Positions 11,401 through 22,913 of a stretch of DNA of 64,000 bases are shown here, piece by piece. A program made the position numbers and the translations under genes. The DNA lies in assembly GCA_905250075.1 (NCBI GenBank), contig CAJNOP010000484.1, forward strand, positions 1-64,000, written 5' to 3'. Every line of letters begins with the position of its first letter. Positions within the stretch are counted from its first letter, which is position 1. Under the pieces are notes generated by a model. That model did not search any database. It had not been told where the DNA came from and worked only from the letters and a program-made list of their open reading frames with translations. The stretch is from Rotaria sp. Silwood1 (lineage: Eukaryota > Rotifera > Eurotatoria > Philodinida > Philodinidae).

Positions 11401-14400
11401 ATCCTGTAGGATTTGATGGAATATGTATAATTAAAAAAATCAAATATATCGTATTATAGAGCTTTAATCTTCTTTTCATAAAACTTTGTAGAAACTAAAG
11501 TCAAATTACTGATAGACGACTATACAACCAAACTTTGATTATTGTGCTCCTTAGTATCAGTCCGAAACATTTGTAAAAATTTTCTTTTTTCCAATTGTTC
11601 AAAATAACTTTGCACAAAAAATAAATCTAAATCAATATTCTTCTTGAAATACTATATTTCGATATTTTGACTATCGGAAGTTGATTTAAGTGCTAAATGT
11701 ACATGATATTCAGAATTAACATAACAAATTACACTGAAGAGGCTATATTTAGAGATGTAAGCCATCCAGCTGCGCCGCCGTCGCTGTGAAAACGTGAGTT
11801 CAGCCGTTGCGCCGCCGCCATTAACATCGATACATATGCGAGTAGTCATTTTCTCGTATTTTAGGAGCGAAAACGTCTTTTTTTGGTTGTCAAAGCCACC
11901 GCCGGTGCAGAAAAGCAAAAAGTACAGTAACCGCCGCCGCCGCCATCATGGAAAAAAATTAAACCATTAAAACAGCCGCCACCGTTTGATTCCTCGGCTT
12001 ACACCTCTAGCTATATTTTAACTAAGTATTTTTTTTTCTGTCGAAATTATTCAATCTGTGAGGGCCTACAGAACGAAACTCAGGAGAGAGTGACTGAGGA
12101 GAAGCTCCGACCGACTTCGAGACCTCTCAAATACTATGCTTTGTAGTACTACAGTTCAGATAATATCTAATGAAGTTTGACGTGTCGTTAGACGCTCTAT
12201 GATCGATATTATTGACGATACCAAGATTCACCATCAATGAAAAATGATGATAAATTGGCGTCTTGATTTGCTATAAAACATGTTATATTTAGTTTTTCTA
12301 TTCTGACTCTATAACTTAATTCGATAGATTTCTTTGTACTCAAATAGAACTTATCAATAAATTAGAATTCTAATCTATTATGTTCATTTTCTTATAGCAG
12401 AAGAAATTGATGAAAAACAAGAATTAACTAAATCATCATATGACAATGATCAACATGATGAAAATACTAAATCATCCATAAATGAAACTGATCATATAAC
12501 AACTACTGACATTGATGACCATGATCATTGTCAATCTATTAAATCATTACCCAATGACGAACATAATATTAATCAAACTGACCGACAAGAATCTTTATCA
12601 TTTGATACACCTCCTATATCACAAGATGAAATAAAAGAAAATGTAAATCCTTTTGAAGATAATAAATTAATATTAAAACAAGACGAAACAAAAACAGAAG
12701 AACAAATGAGTTCTTCTGATCTTTATACAATTGAGGAGGATAATATAAGTAATTTTATCTCCTCACCTGGTTATTATGGTAATATAAATGATTCTATTTA
12801 TTTAAATAATGAAGAACTAACGAAAACTTCATTAGTTGATGTTGAAGGTAATAATACTGATTTAATTAAAGGTAAATTTTTTTTTTGAAAAAATTTCATT
12901 CTTTCATTAAACATATTTATTTTCATATTAGAAACTGTTTTATCTTCTTCTCCAAAATTAGAAGAAAAATCATCTCAAAGTATTAATGAATCACATTTAG
13001 AAGCTGTTATGCAAGGTTTGTTCAGAATTTACTTATTATCAATATTCTAAAGGTCTTTTAAACAGATTATTTTATATATATAATGAAAATTAACATTTAA
13101 GAGCAAAAAAAAGAAAACAGCATACGAGTGTTCAAAAATTTAAAAATATTTTATTTTGTTTTTTTTTCATATTGTCTTTATTTTAGCTTTTGTCAATTTC
13201 GATTTCACAAAAACCTGAGTATAAGAAAAGTTTTTCATTATATTCATATTCGATATATATTTCATAATTTTCTAAACAATATTTAACACTAGGTTACGTT
13301 AGCGTTCTTAACGAAAATAAAGTCATAACGTAATGTTATAGTTTTAGCCTTCAAAAAAAAAAAAAAAAAAGGTCTTTAAATATTGATTTAATACTTTATC
13401 ATATAAATCAGTTGATTATCAAATGTCATATTTATTCACTAAGCTCTTTATAAAATATTTGAAATTCGAGTAAAGTTTTTTTTTCTTTAGTCAGAGAGAC
13501 ATACACAAGTTCTTATTTCTTAAGTAAAAAAAAACTTTTTATTTCTAATTTTTAAAAAATTCTAGAAAACACGAAAATAATAAATTCAATCGTTAAAATA
13601 TAATTTTTCTTTCAATGAATTGAAAAGATTATTTTCATAAAAGAATAATATTTCATATTTTGGTTTGATTTTGATATACAAAATCTTATCTATCAAATTA
13701 TCTTTAAATAAATATAGTAACAATTGATGCTTACAAGTATTTCGATAATCAGAAAATAAACTTTTGTAATTTAACACAATACATATTAAATATCAGCTTA
13801 GTGATGATTACGAAACATCGTCTTTCAATTTCGATGATGAAGAAAAACTGACATCTGTATTAGTCACTATGTCGAAGTACAAATTTAAAGCAAGATTTCA
13901 TTTAAAAAAAGAAAAAAGAAGTATATCTTAAATCGCTATTATCTTTATATTACAGTAAAACCTCTCTATAGTGGATACCTTGGTGACTTTTTGAAAGTGT
14001 CCACTATAGGAAGGTTTGGTCTTTTCAAAAAGCGAAGTTTTTCGAAGAAGCGGGCGCATTTTCTAAGAATTTGAAGGGTGTTAGGGAATAAGATAACTAA
14101 CCAGTGCTCATTGTTACTTCTCTCCTCATGCATTATTCTTCTTGAAATACAAAAAAATCAACAATTGTTAGAATACAGGAAAGCTCTTTAGTTGACACTG
14201 AATGAGACTTCTCAAAAATGTTCAATATCGGTTAGTATCCACTATAGAGAGGTTCAACTTCAGCAAAAATCCCTCCTCGGGACCGAGAAAAAGTGTCCAC
14301 TATGCAGAGGTTCAGTCCCAGCAAAAATCTTTCCGTCGGATCGCGGAGTGTCCACTATGGGAGGTTTTACTTTGTATACTAAAAATATGACTAAAACTGT

Positions 14401-17400
14401 CATTCAAATTATATTTATTTTCTTATTAGATCTTCGTTGTGTATATAGCGAATTAGCCAATAGTGAAGATCTCGTTGAAATCAATGATGATTTCTCAAAT
14501 AATTTAATTGATCGTCTTGAATTTGGTGATACTTTTATACGAACATTATTCGATGGTCTTCTTAAAAAATATATTATACAACCAGCTAAAGAAAAAAGTA
14601 AAATTCTTCTTTTTTTTTTTTTGTTTGTTTTTTGAAATTTATCTTTTCTTATTTTAATAATTAAAAGTTCGTTTACAAACACTTGATTGGATTGAATTTC
14701 GTGATATACTTTTTCCTATTCTAACTGGTCGTTATACAGAACGACATATACAAAAATTATTTAATTTATTCGATACAAAGAAAGATGGTTATTTATCATT
14801 AGAAGAAATAATTGGTACAAAAAAAAAAATCTTTGTTTTTTTTTTAATTCTAAAAAAAACAACTAAAATTTTATTTTTCAGAATTACTTGAACTTCTTCA
14901 AGTTAATAATACAAGTGAACTTGTACATAATATAAGTAATAAATTAAATAAAAATCAAGATGGTAAATTAACTGTTGATGGTATATATAAATATAAAACA
15001 AAGAAAATAAAAAAACAAATATTAAAAAAATTTTTTTTTTTTTGTAGAATTAATAGAATCTATTAAACAAGTTGATGATATAAAGAATAATATTCTTTCA
15101 AATGATATTGAATATAAACATTGGTATATAAATCGTTTAATAGATGAAGAAATAAATGATACTCAATCAATTTCATTAGATTCTTCATCTAAAACTAATG
15201 ATGATATTAATGACATGATCAATCATGGAATGATTTGTAAAAATTCTATCGTTTTTTTTGCTCTTTATTTTTTGTTTTTCTTCTTTAGTACTTAGTCGAA
15301 TATTTAAAAGATTAGGTCCTGATATTGAAAATAAACAAATTGATAGTAATAAATCAACATTATCAATGCAAATAACAAATGAATTTATACATAATAATAT
15401 ACATATATCAAATGATGATCTTCAATCATTTATAGAATTATATTTAAATAAAAAACAAAATTCCGGTTGGATCTTTTTTTTTTCAAAAAAAAAAAAGTTT
15501 TTCTAATTGAAAAAAAAAAATTTTTTCTATATAGATCGTTTTATTAGTTGGATTGAATTTCGAGATATATTTTTACCATTTGTTAATGGTGGAATGTTTT
15601 TAAAAGATGATATTATACGTTGGTTTAATATATTTGATGAAAAACATCAAAAAATAATTAATCGAGAACAGTAATTATTTCTTTGATTTTTCTTTCATAT
15701 ATATATATATATAATGAAATCTTTCTTTTTCTTATCTATAGAATTCTTCATCTACTTCGTCTCTTACAAATACAAAATCCAGAAAAAATACTTAAACAAA
15801 TGATGGAAATTTCAGATACATATACAAATAATAATGATAATTCATGGACATTAGAAGGTAAAAATTTCCTAACCAAATATAATACTGACATATAGTCAAG
15901 TATTTCTTGTTCAATTGTTTGATCTATGAGTAATCTTAGAAAAGTATTTTTCATTATGTCTTTTCGAATAAATGTGTCAAAAAAGATTAAAGATAAATTA
16001 CTTCATCGCAAGGCCTAAGATTGAACTATTGCACTACATCGTAAATAAAAGCTGTTAGCGCAATCTCTTGCGGGATTAAATATGTGAAACACGATGGATC
16101 TATTGTTAGTAATTAAATGGAAATCGTTTTGTTCCATTTCTTTGCGATATATTTGTAGCTAACCGTTTATCTGATGCTTTAGAACTACAGTTTCTCTGTC
16201 ACGGTCTGTGATGAGTCTTCAGCGATTTTCTAACGAAATATTAATTATTAATTAATTAATTAGTAAATTCGTCTGCTCCGGTCTGTGGAGGATCGCGTGA
16301 CCGTCTGTCACGGTCTCTGGGGGAGTACAAATTTCTACCCCTAAACACTTCAACACTCCTTTCAGATCGTGTTTCACAAAATGATTAGTTACGAGAGAAA
16401 TACACTAACTGTAATCCTACATTTAAACTCATGTTGGATCAACAAGAAAGTCTTGGTAAAACTAAAAAAAAGAAAATCTTGCAAGAGTTCGTGTTTATGA
16501 GCCTCTGCAATTGAGTGATATCCGAAAAGAATGGTCTTTTGTTGAGGTACTAAGTATTCAACAAATAATTGCTTATCACAGGCATAGAACAAAAATCAAG
16601 TTTACTAGAAAATTTAATAACTCGACAAAGACAAAATTCTTTTTTAAAACACAAAAACTGACTTCTTATCATCAAATTGTAAGAATATAGGAATGCAAAA
16701 GCACTAATTTAAATATAGAATACTGATTATTTCGAAGAAATATTTTTAAAATTCTAACCAACTCTACAATAATATTTCAAATTGTTATAAACAAAATCAA
16801 ATTGAATAAATGAGTTTAAAAACACGTATTTCTTTTGTTTTTACAGTATAAAATATGTCTATTCATTACTATAATAGTATTTGACACACATCAAAGTATA
16901 TAAACAACAATTAGCACAATCTCAACAGAAGCAAAAATTAAAAACATGATAGAACTATTATCAATTTCGATGCTTTTTCTCGATGTTACATATAGAATTT
17001 ACTGATGATATTGAAATATAAATTTCTTGTATATATTAGTAATTGTTGCTTTTAGAACTTTTTCTAAAGTTTCCCAAAAATGAAGATTCTATTAAATATA
17101 TATATATATATGAAATAGTAAGGCTTCTAACAAATGTACTCGTGTCTTGTATTTCTTTTTTTGCTATCAATATTCATTTAATTATATAATTATTTGAACA
17201 GTGTTATGTCAATACAGACACCTTGTAACATAAGTATGTCTTCTCTTACCTTTCTTCGGCTTCATTCTTTCAGAGTGTTCTTGTTAATAAGTCTATTATG
17301 TTTGTGAAGAAAAAAAAGGGACAGATATTTATAGTCAAGTGATAAAAATTTTCTCAATAGTATAATATGCAAACAAATTCAATAATATATCATATGTGAA

Positions 17401-17848
17401 GCACTATCAATTGAATATTTACTCTAAAACATTTGAATTATTTTTTCTTATTTGATTTCTGTTGTATGTCTATGATGAATGTTCAAATTTCTATTCTTAT
17501 ACTTTAACATTTCATTCAAGATTCTATATTTCATAAAAAGAATTAATCATTTGTAAAAACTTTAAAAAAAAAATTAATAATCAATTCTATTACAACTAAT
17601 TCATTAATAAAAAAAAAGAAAATCGTATGTCTATGTAGAGTTAACAACTTTCTGTATGTTGTACTATACATTCGAATGATGATTTAAGATATGTAAATCA
17701 TTTTTAAAAGAATATTTTTTTTTTATTCTTCATTTTAGAATTAATCTTTGCTTTGGAAAATATTGATGAAACAACAAAAAAAATTCTTTCAAATAATCAA
17801 CAAATTCTTTCATATGATCTTAATTGGTTTACAAAAAATGTATTTTAA
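8406..17848 (+). CDS. Intermediate-filament rod fused to Ser/Thr/Gln-rich linker and EF-hand region
   Basis: Fourteen exons: 8406-9005, 9041-9433, 9487-9771, 10157-11297, 12398-12871, 12932-13015, 14430-14597, 14668-14814, 14882-14980, 15048-15236, 15289-15465, 15535-15670, 15742-15857 and 17739-17848. All phases agree, giving 1372 residues. Residues about 30-394 look like an intermediate-filament rod: a coil-1A-like start (LNENLQTYLNDIKKIDDEN) and the rod-end signature ELTLYRGVLEGEYRR. The length of about 365 fits the long, lamin-type coil 1B of invertebrates. Residues about 427-990 are low-complexity, rich in Ser, Thr, Gln, Asn and Glu. The C-terminal part has canonical EF-hand loops at 1084-1095 (DTKKDGYLSLEE) and 1120-1131 (NKNQDGKLTVDE), 36 residues apart, and a second, degenerate module. 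It was read as one gene because donor 9772 (gtaaga) and acceptor 10156 are both phase 0. Alternatively a short filament isoform ends at the stop at 9835-9837 and a separate EF-hand gene follows. The poly(A) signal is at 17912-17917. Confidence 0.65.
11742..12017. mobile_element. hAT-type MITE with 8-bp target duplication, GCC-rich
   Basis: A 260-bp element (11750-12009) is bounded by 14-bp terminal inverted repeats, TAGAGATGTAAGCC at the left and the reverse complement of TAGAGGTGTAAGCC at the right, with one mismatch. It is flanked by a perfect 8-bp direct repeat, GCTATATT (11742-11749 and 12010-12017). The 8-bp duplication and a TIR starting TAGAG are hAT features. The inside holds several GCC/CCG trinucleotide runs, strikingly GC-rich for this locus, and no transposase. 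It sits in the fourth intron of the filament/EF-hand gene. Confidence 0.8.
12391..12400 (+). promoter_or_regulatory. Tandem acceptor (TAGCAG) before exon 5 of the filament/EF-hand gene
   Basis: Two in-frame AG sites, at 12397 and 12400, give exons that differ by one codon (Thr-Glu-Glu versus Lys-Glu). Both keep the downstream frame, so either can be used. Confidence 0.4.
13951..14376. mobile_element. pogo/Tigger-like MITE flanked by TA
   Basis: A 422-bp element (13953-14374) starts CAGTAAAACCTCTCTATAGTGG and ends with the inverted form (CCACTATGGGAGGTTTTACTTTG), flanked by TA on each side. The CAGTAnAACCTC-type end and the TA target are typical of the pogo branch of Tc1/mariner. The motif tccactatagg/gaggtt recurs four or more times inside (near 14010, 14235, 14300 and 14355), so the element carries sub-terminal repeats. 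There is no transposase frame. It lies in the intron between exons 6 and 7 of the filament/EF-hand gene. Confidence 0.7.
16190..16330. repeat. Short repeat cluster with CGGTCTGTG-type motif
   Basis: Inside the last long intron of the filament/EF-hand gene, variants of ctgtcacggtctgtg occur near 16197, 16277 and 16306, separated by an attaattaattaattag run. It is moderately GC-rich against its surroundings. It may be a decayed mobile element; no clear ends or target duplication were found. Confidence 0.35.
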
Positions 17849-17911
17849 TTATATATAATTTCATGTTGCTTATTGTCATCATTCAGTAATATTAGTACAA
17901 TGCACTATACA

Positions 17912-17917
17912 AATAAA
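17912..17917 (+). terminator. Poly(A) signal of the filament/EF-hand gene
   Basis: AATAAA is 64 bp after the TAA stop at 17846-17848. The opposing gene's own signal lies at 18100-18105, so the two genes converge with fewer than 200 bp between their cleavage regions. Confidence 0.55.
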
Positions 17918-18114
17918 TGTTTTCAAATGAAATAGTTTAGATATGCACAATGAAAAAACAAAATTTTTTTTTTTCTTTTTTTGCATTATATTTTAAATAA
18001 AAACAACATACATATATTCATTGCAAATTGAACTGTACATAAAAATTAAGTTTTGCTCGTTCACTACTATTGTTGTATGATTAATTGTTGATAAAGAATT
18101 TTATTTCTTGAATA

Positions 18115-18386
18115 CTATGCACCAACAGATTCAATTGATCCATGTGAAGTTGAATTATTCTCAGTATAAACAAGACCAATTGTATTATTATTCTAAATAG
18201 AGATAACAATAAAAAAATAAAAGAAATTTATGAAAAATTAATTATTTACTTCAGTACTACTTCCAAACATTTCACTTACAGTCGCTAAAATAAATGTAAA
18301 AAAAAAGAGAAAACTTAATTAAATAATTTAAAAAAATTAAAAAAAAATAATTTTTTCTTACTATCAGTTGTATATGGATCAAACAT
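18115..18386 (-). CDS. Small 45-residue protein A of an unrecognised paralogous pair
   Basis: Three exons on the minus strand, 18386-18362, 18284-18250 and 18192-18115, join to a 138-nt frame with start and stop (45 residues). The donors are gtaag and gtaaat, and each acceptor is preceded by a T-rich tract. The protein starts MFDPYTTD, is rich in Asn, Thr, Ser and Glu, and has no membrane segment or signal peptide. The core NNTIGLVYTENNS matches the core of protein B (21395-21584), and both genes share a first exon of exactly 25 nt ending in phase 1. This is the main evidence that these tiny frames are real. The poly(A) signal is at 18105-18100. Function unknown; I do not recognise the family. 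Confidence 0.6.
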
Positions 18387-21300
18387 TGTATTAGATTATG
18401 AAGTTCTTTGTAGAATAAGTTTTGATTTTATAGGAAAATTGATGTCTTTATATAGATCGATAATATATGATTTTTGTACAATGAAAGAAAAGAAAAGTTT
18501 CTTTTCCTTTACTTGATGACGCCATAGACATTTTTCGTGTATGATTTTTAAAAAATGTGGACTTTTTCAAGTATATTCTAAGAAATCAGACATTCGTACC
18601 TGAAATCATATGAAATTTGATCAAATAGTTGTTTTTTTCTGTGTCAAATAAGAACAAAACATATTGACTATTATAGGTCATTTATTTTAAAATTATGATA
18701 ATCATTATATACAAAAAAAAAAGAAAAAGAAATACGTTCCAAAGAATGAAAAAAAGAAATACTATGCACGTGTAGTGTACGACGTGCAAATCAAAATACA
18801 CCAGACAGGTAAATCATAATATGCATATATACAATCAAGATAATATGAAAAAAAAACAAATCGCGATATAAAAAGAAAATAATTATTCATGATAATTTCC
18901 AGAAAACTGTGTATCATAATTAAAATTTCTATCATTTTTTTTTCTTTCGCCGAAATGTACGATGTGTCATATGTCAAATTACTAGAAAAAAACAAGAATG
19001 AGAATCGTTCTCTTAAATTATAGTTTGTGTAAGTTGACTCAGAATTGATTACATATTACCAAAAAAACAAAGTTCAGAAATTTGCAAGATTATAATAAAT
19101 TTTTAAAAGTTCGTTTAATTTTTTTTTAATTTGTTTGCTTTGTTTAAAGAAAAAAATACAAAAATTCATTAACAAATAGAATCATTTTTTTCTTTTTTTT
19201 TTTGAGAAATACTATTTAAAACGAATATTGAAGTATAAACGATAGAAATTTGCACTGTTTCATAGATCTTGATAGATGTGATCTCAAAATAAAACAATTT
19301 ATCTGTGATTAAAAATAGCATCTGTATCGTATTTTATATTTTGATTATGTTAATAACTTTTCTTTTTTTAATATCTCATGATACGACTTATTCAACTGAT
19401 GATCTCTGTGTGAGTTCATAGGTATAGGACTTAACGTATAAATAGAAATTCTGAAATTGTTCATGCCATTAGACTTTTCTTCTCTAGTTATGTTTTTACG
19501 TATACAATATCTTAAGAAGAAATTATTCGTTTGAACTACAGCTCTCAAGATAACATGAAAACTATTGTTACGGAGAATCTTAGATCGAAAAATCTTTGTT
19601 ACAATTTTTCTTTTGATATCCGCGAATAGATTAAAACGTTCAGAAGTACAAAAGGAAGATCTAATGGTATGAAGTCTTGTAGAAGTTTTTTTTCTATACT
19701 ATGAGTTCTATCGTAAAATAATCTATATATTAAATAGTATTTTCATTTAACAAGTTTTTCTGTTTTAAAATTCTAACCAGAGATATGTCAACTGTTAATA
19801 TTTATATTTGATCTGAATAATATAATCTTATACTTCGAAGACATATTAATAAATAAAATGTCATTTTTTTTATTACTTGTTGAATTTTCAAAGAAACGGA
19901 AGTATGATATTATATTCATGAGTTGAAAACTTCATGAAAATCTTACCAATGTTGTTGTTGCTTTTTTTTTGCCTATTCAATTCAACTGTCTTTCAATAGA
20001 TAAGTTTTGAACACATTAAACATTATGCATAGATTTGTTGAATTTCTTGATATTATACAAAATAAAAATATCTAAAACAAATATGTCCATTCCATAGCTT
20101 TATAATTAAGAGTAATTTCTCCTCTTTTTTTTTGATCATTTCTCAAAGATAGTATAACAGATCAGGCTGAAATTAACTGTTTTATAAATCTGCATTCTAA
20201 TTACTTACAATCTCCATCAAATTTTATCTACATGAACTCAAAATTTTACTACGGATACTTGAAAGTATTCTCTAGCAGTAAAAAAAACAATCATTGTTGA
20301 TTTTCATATTCGGATTTTCAGAATACTAAGTGAGACTTTTTGGAAAATGTTTAAATTATACTTTTGAGATATTGTCTTAGATATCTATCAAAACAATTTT
20401 TAATTCAATCGGATAAAGTTTGATGAGAATTATATGTCTTTATGAAAACTAAGATTTTCCAGAAACAAACAAAATCGCAAAAGTTCGATTCAAAATCTTT
20501 TTCTTGCATACATGTCTTCTAATGTTTAGTGCTGTATTTGGCATGAAAATGTCAACTTGATCAATTATATTACTTTCGAGAAAGACAAATAGTGAAGAAC
20601 GAAGTGGTGAGTACTATTTTTTTTATTTTTATTTTTCTTTTTTGTAGACGAAAATAATCTGAATAAGTGCAATATGATGACGTCTATAAATGTAATAAAG
20701 TGAATAATCTTTACTGTAGAATAGAAAGAGTAGTTGTTGATATTTTATCATTTTTCTACTTTTAAATCATAAAACAGAAGAAAAAATTTGATTGAACAAA
20801 AAAATAACTCATTTTCTTCGTGTTTTAACATGGTAATTGAACAAAATTCATTCAATTTAGTATGATTTAATATACTATTCAAATTCATGAAAAATATGTT
20901 AAAAATTCGATTTATGAAATAATCTTTCTTATTCATTTGTCTATACTATATCGAGTCTCTCTTCTGTTTCTTTTCTTATCTCAAACATACATAAAAAAAA
21001 ACAAATATAGCAATAAACCAAGTTTTTTTTTTTTTTTGTAAGTCATATTCATTGATTTCTTGATCAAGTTTCAAATACTATATATTTTTGAGATGATATC
21101 AAATATGTAGTTACTTCATGTATGTTTCTTTTTTTATTTCATTCTTCTATTATTTTAATGTGATTGAAGAAAAATATTTTTCTTTTTTCTTTTTTCTTGA
21201 TTGTCACAATTTGAGATTTATTTTCAATTTTTTTATCAAAGAAAATACATACGTACAAAAAAAAATCTTTTTTTTTTTTGATATAAAGAAAAAAAAATAA

Positions 21301-21394
21301 ATATTCATACATCATTTTTTTTGTTTTCTTCTATTTGATATGTAGAAAATATTGCTTGTATTGTGCACCATAATATTAATACTAATTAAGTTTT
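18387..21394. other. Gene-free AT-rich interval between the two small genes
   Basis: Homopolymer-rich sequence with short chance frames only. No third member of the small-protein family was found here by eye. Confidence 0.5.
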
Positions 21395-21584
21395 CTAACC
21401 AGTTTGAGATGAATCAGAAGTTTGTACATCATTGCTATTATTAGTGTAAGTCACACCGACTGTAGTGTTGCTCTCCGTATTAACTGTTGTATACATCATA
21501 GCTGCAACTTCTAAATAATAAAAATTAGTAAGTAAAATGAATGTAAGAACTTAACTTACCATCATCAATTGATGGATTATACAT
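21395..21584 (-). CDS. Small 46-residue protein B of an unrecognised paralogous pair
   Basis: Two exons on the minus strand, 21584-21560 (25 nt, phase 1) and 21510-21395, give 46 residues. The donor is gtaagtt and the acceptor is ttatttag. The protein begins MYNPSIDD and is Asn/Thr/Ser-rich. It aligns end to end with protein A: M-aromatic-Asp/Asn-Pro at the start, an Asp before the first intron, then NTTVGVTYTNNSN in place of NNTIGLVYTENNS. The second intron of gene A is absent here. No signal peptide, membrane segment or known motif is visible. Function unknown. Confidence 0.6.
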
Positions 21585-22913
21585 GATATTGTTTGTAAAT
21601 TTATTATATAATTGATTTTCTGTTTTCTTTTTTTAAATCTGCTTTTTATACAAAGTTTATTGGAACTCGGAAAATGAAGGTTAATATTGAATCATTTGGT
21701 TTTCTTTTTATAAGATGTGTTGACGTCATATTGATTTGTATTTTTGCTTATAAAATTAGGAAGAAAAGAAACGAAGGACACATCATTTCTTCATTGATTT
21801 GGACCTTTCCAAGGTTTATTTTTTATTCCAACTATGGCTCATGTTTTATATTGATCATGATTCGTATCTTTCAATAAAATATATGATTTTGTTTTTAGTC
21901 ATTAAAACATCATTATATCCAAATGTAAATTTCAAATCAAATAAATCTAATCTTACTATGACGTACAATGATATACAATCGTAATAGAAGATGGATTGAT
22001 TTATTACGTTCATGTTTAGTTTTAAATAGATCATATAAAAACATAATTATTCTTTATATCTTTGAAAAGATTATTTAAATACTTATTTAAACAATTTTAT
22101 ATTTATATGATCATAACATTGAAATATATTCAATGGAATGAAATAATGAATTTTTTAAAATATAAATATTATTTCTTTTTTTTTTTTTTGGAATTCGATG
22201 TTTATTTAACGTAAGAAATGTTATAGATTGTATCAAATCAAAAAAAAACAACCTTTCTAATGCAATTCGTATAGAATTAAAATGTGAAACACGAGATATA
22301 GTTGTCCTTATTAATCCTAAGAACATTGTTTTATTCGTTCTATTTTGGGACATATTTCTTTGCTTTATTCCTTGTCGAGACATTATTAATATACAGTCTT
22401 TGATCGTATATTAACAACGTCTGTCATAGTTTGTGAGAGGATGCAAATTTTTATCATATATTATTCAAAACTATTTTTAGAGTTTGTGTTTCATAAAATT
22501 AGAATGTAATTCTATAGACATATTCTAATGTAAAAATGTGTTTTTATGATGTTTAATTGTGCTGTTTTAATTGGAATTGATAATAGTCTTTTATGTAATG
22601 AATATGAAATATTGAGATCTATTTGATTTAGTTGTGAATTAATCTTGAAGAAATATGTTTTAATAAATTGAATGCGAAGAACTTCTTCACTGATATCGAA
22701 ATCTATGAAAAACTAAAAAAAAAAGAAAATCTCGAATGCTTTACAATGATTTATAATTATATGAAAAAACTTCAATAACTAATAGTGATAACATCAAACA
22801 TGAATTTAGCATGATTTTAAGGTTTATTGTAATTTGTAATGTTTTTATGAGACATGATGTGACTAAATCTCTTCAACTACTATTTATTATTTATATAATA
22901 TACGATACTTCAT

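Noticed and set aside
14192..14635. 147-residue frame starting inside the pogo-type element
   Set aside because: The front half is transposon sequence. Only the part after the acceptor at 14429 belongs to an exon of the filament/EF-hand gene.
16016..16085. Possible reverse-strand tRNA-like sequence (B-box-like gttcaatctt)
   Set aside because: No paired acceptor stem and no clear A box at the right distance.
16190..16330. Spaced CGGTCTGTG repeats as a CRISPR-like array
   Set aside because: Only three or four unequal copies with uneven spacing, inside an intron of a eukaryotic gene.
22111..22383. 90-residue minus-strand frame, considered as a receptor fragment
   Set aside because: No membrane segment or family motif, and the second half is poly-T translation.
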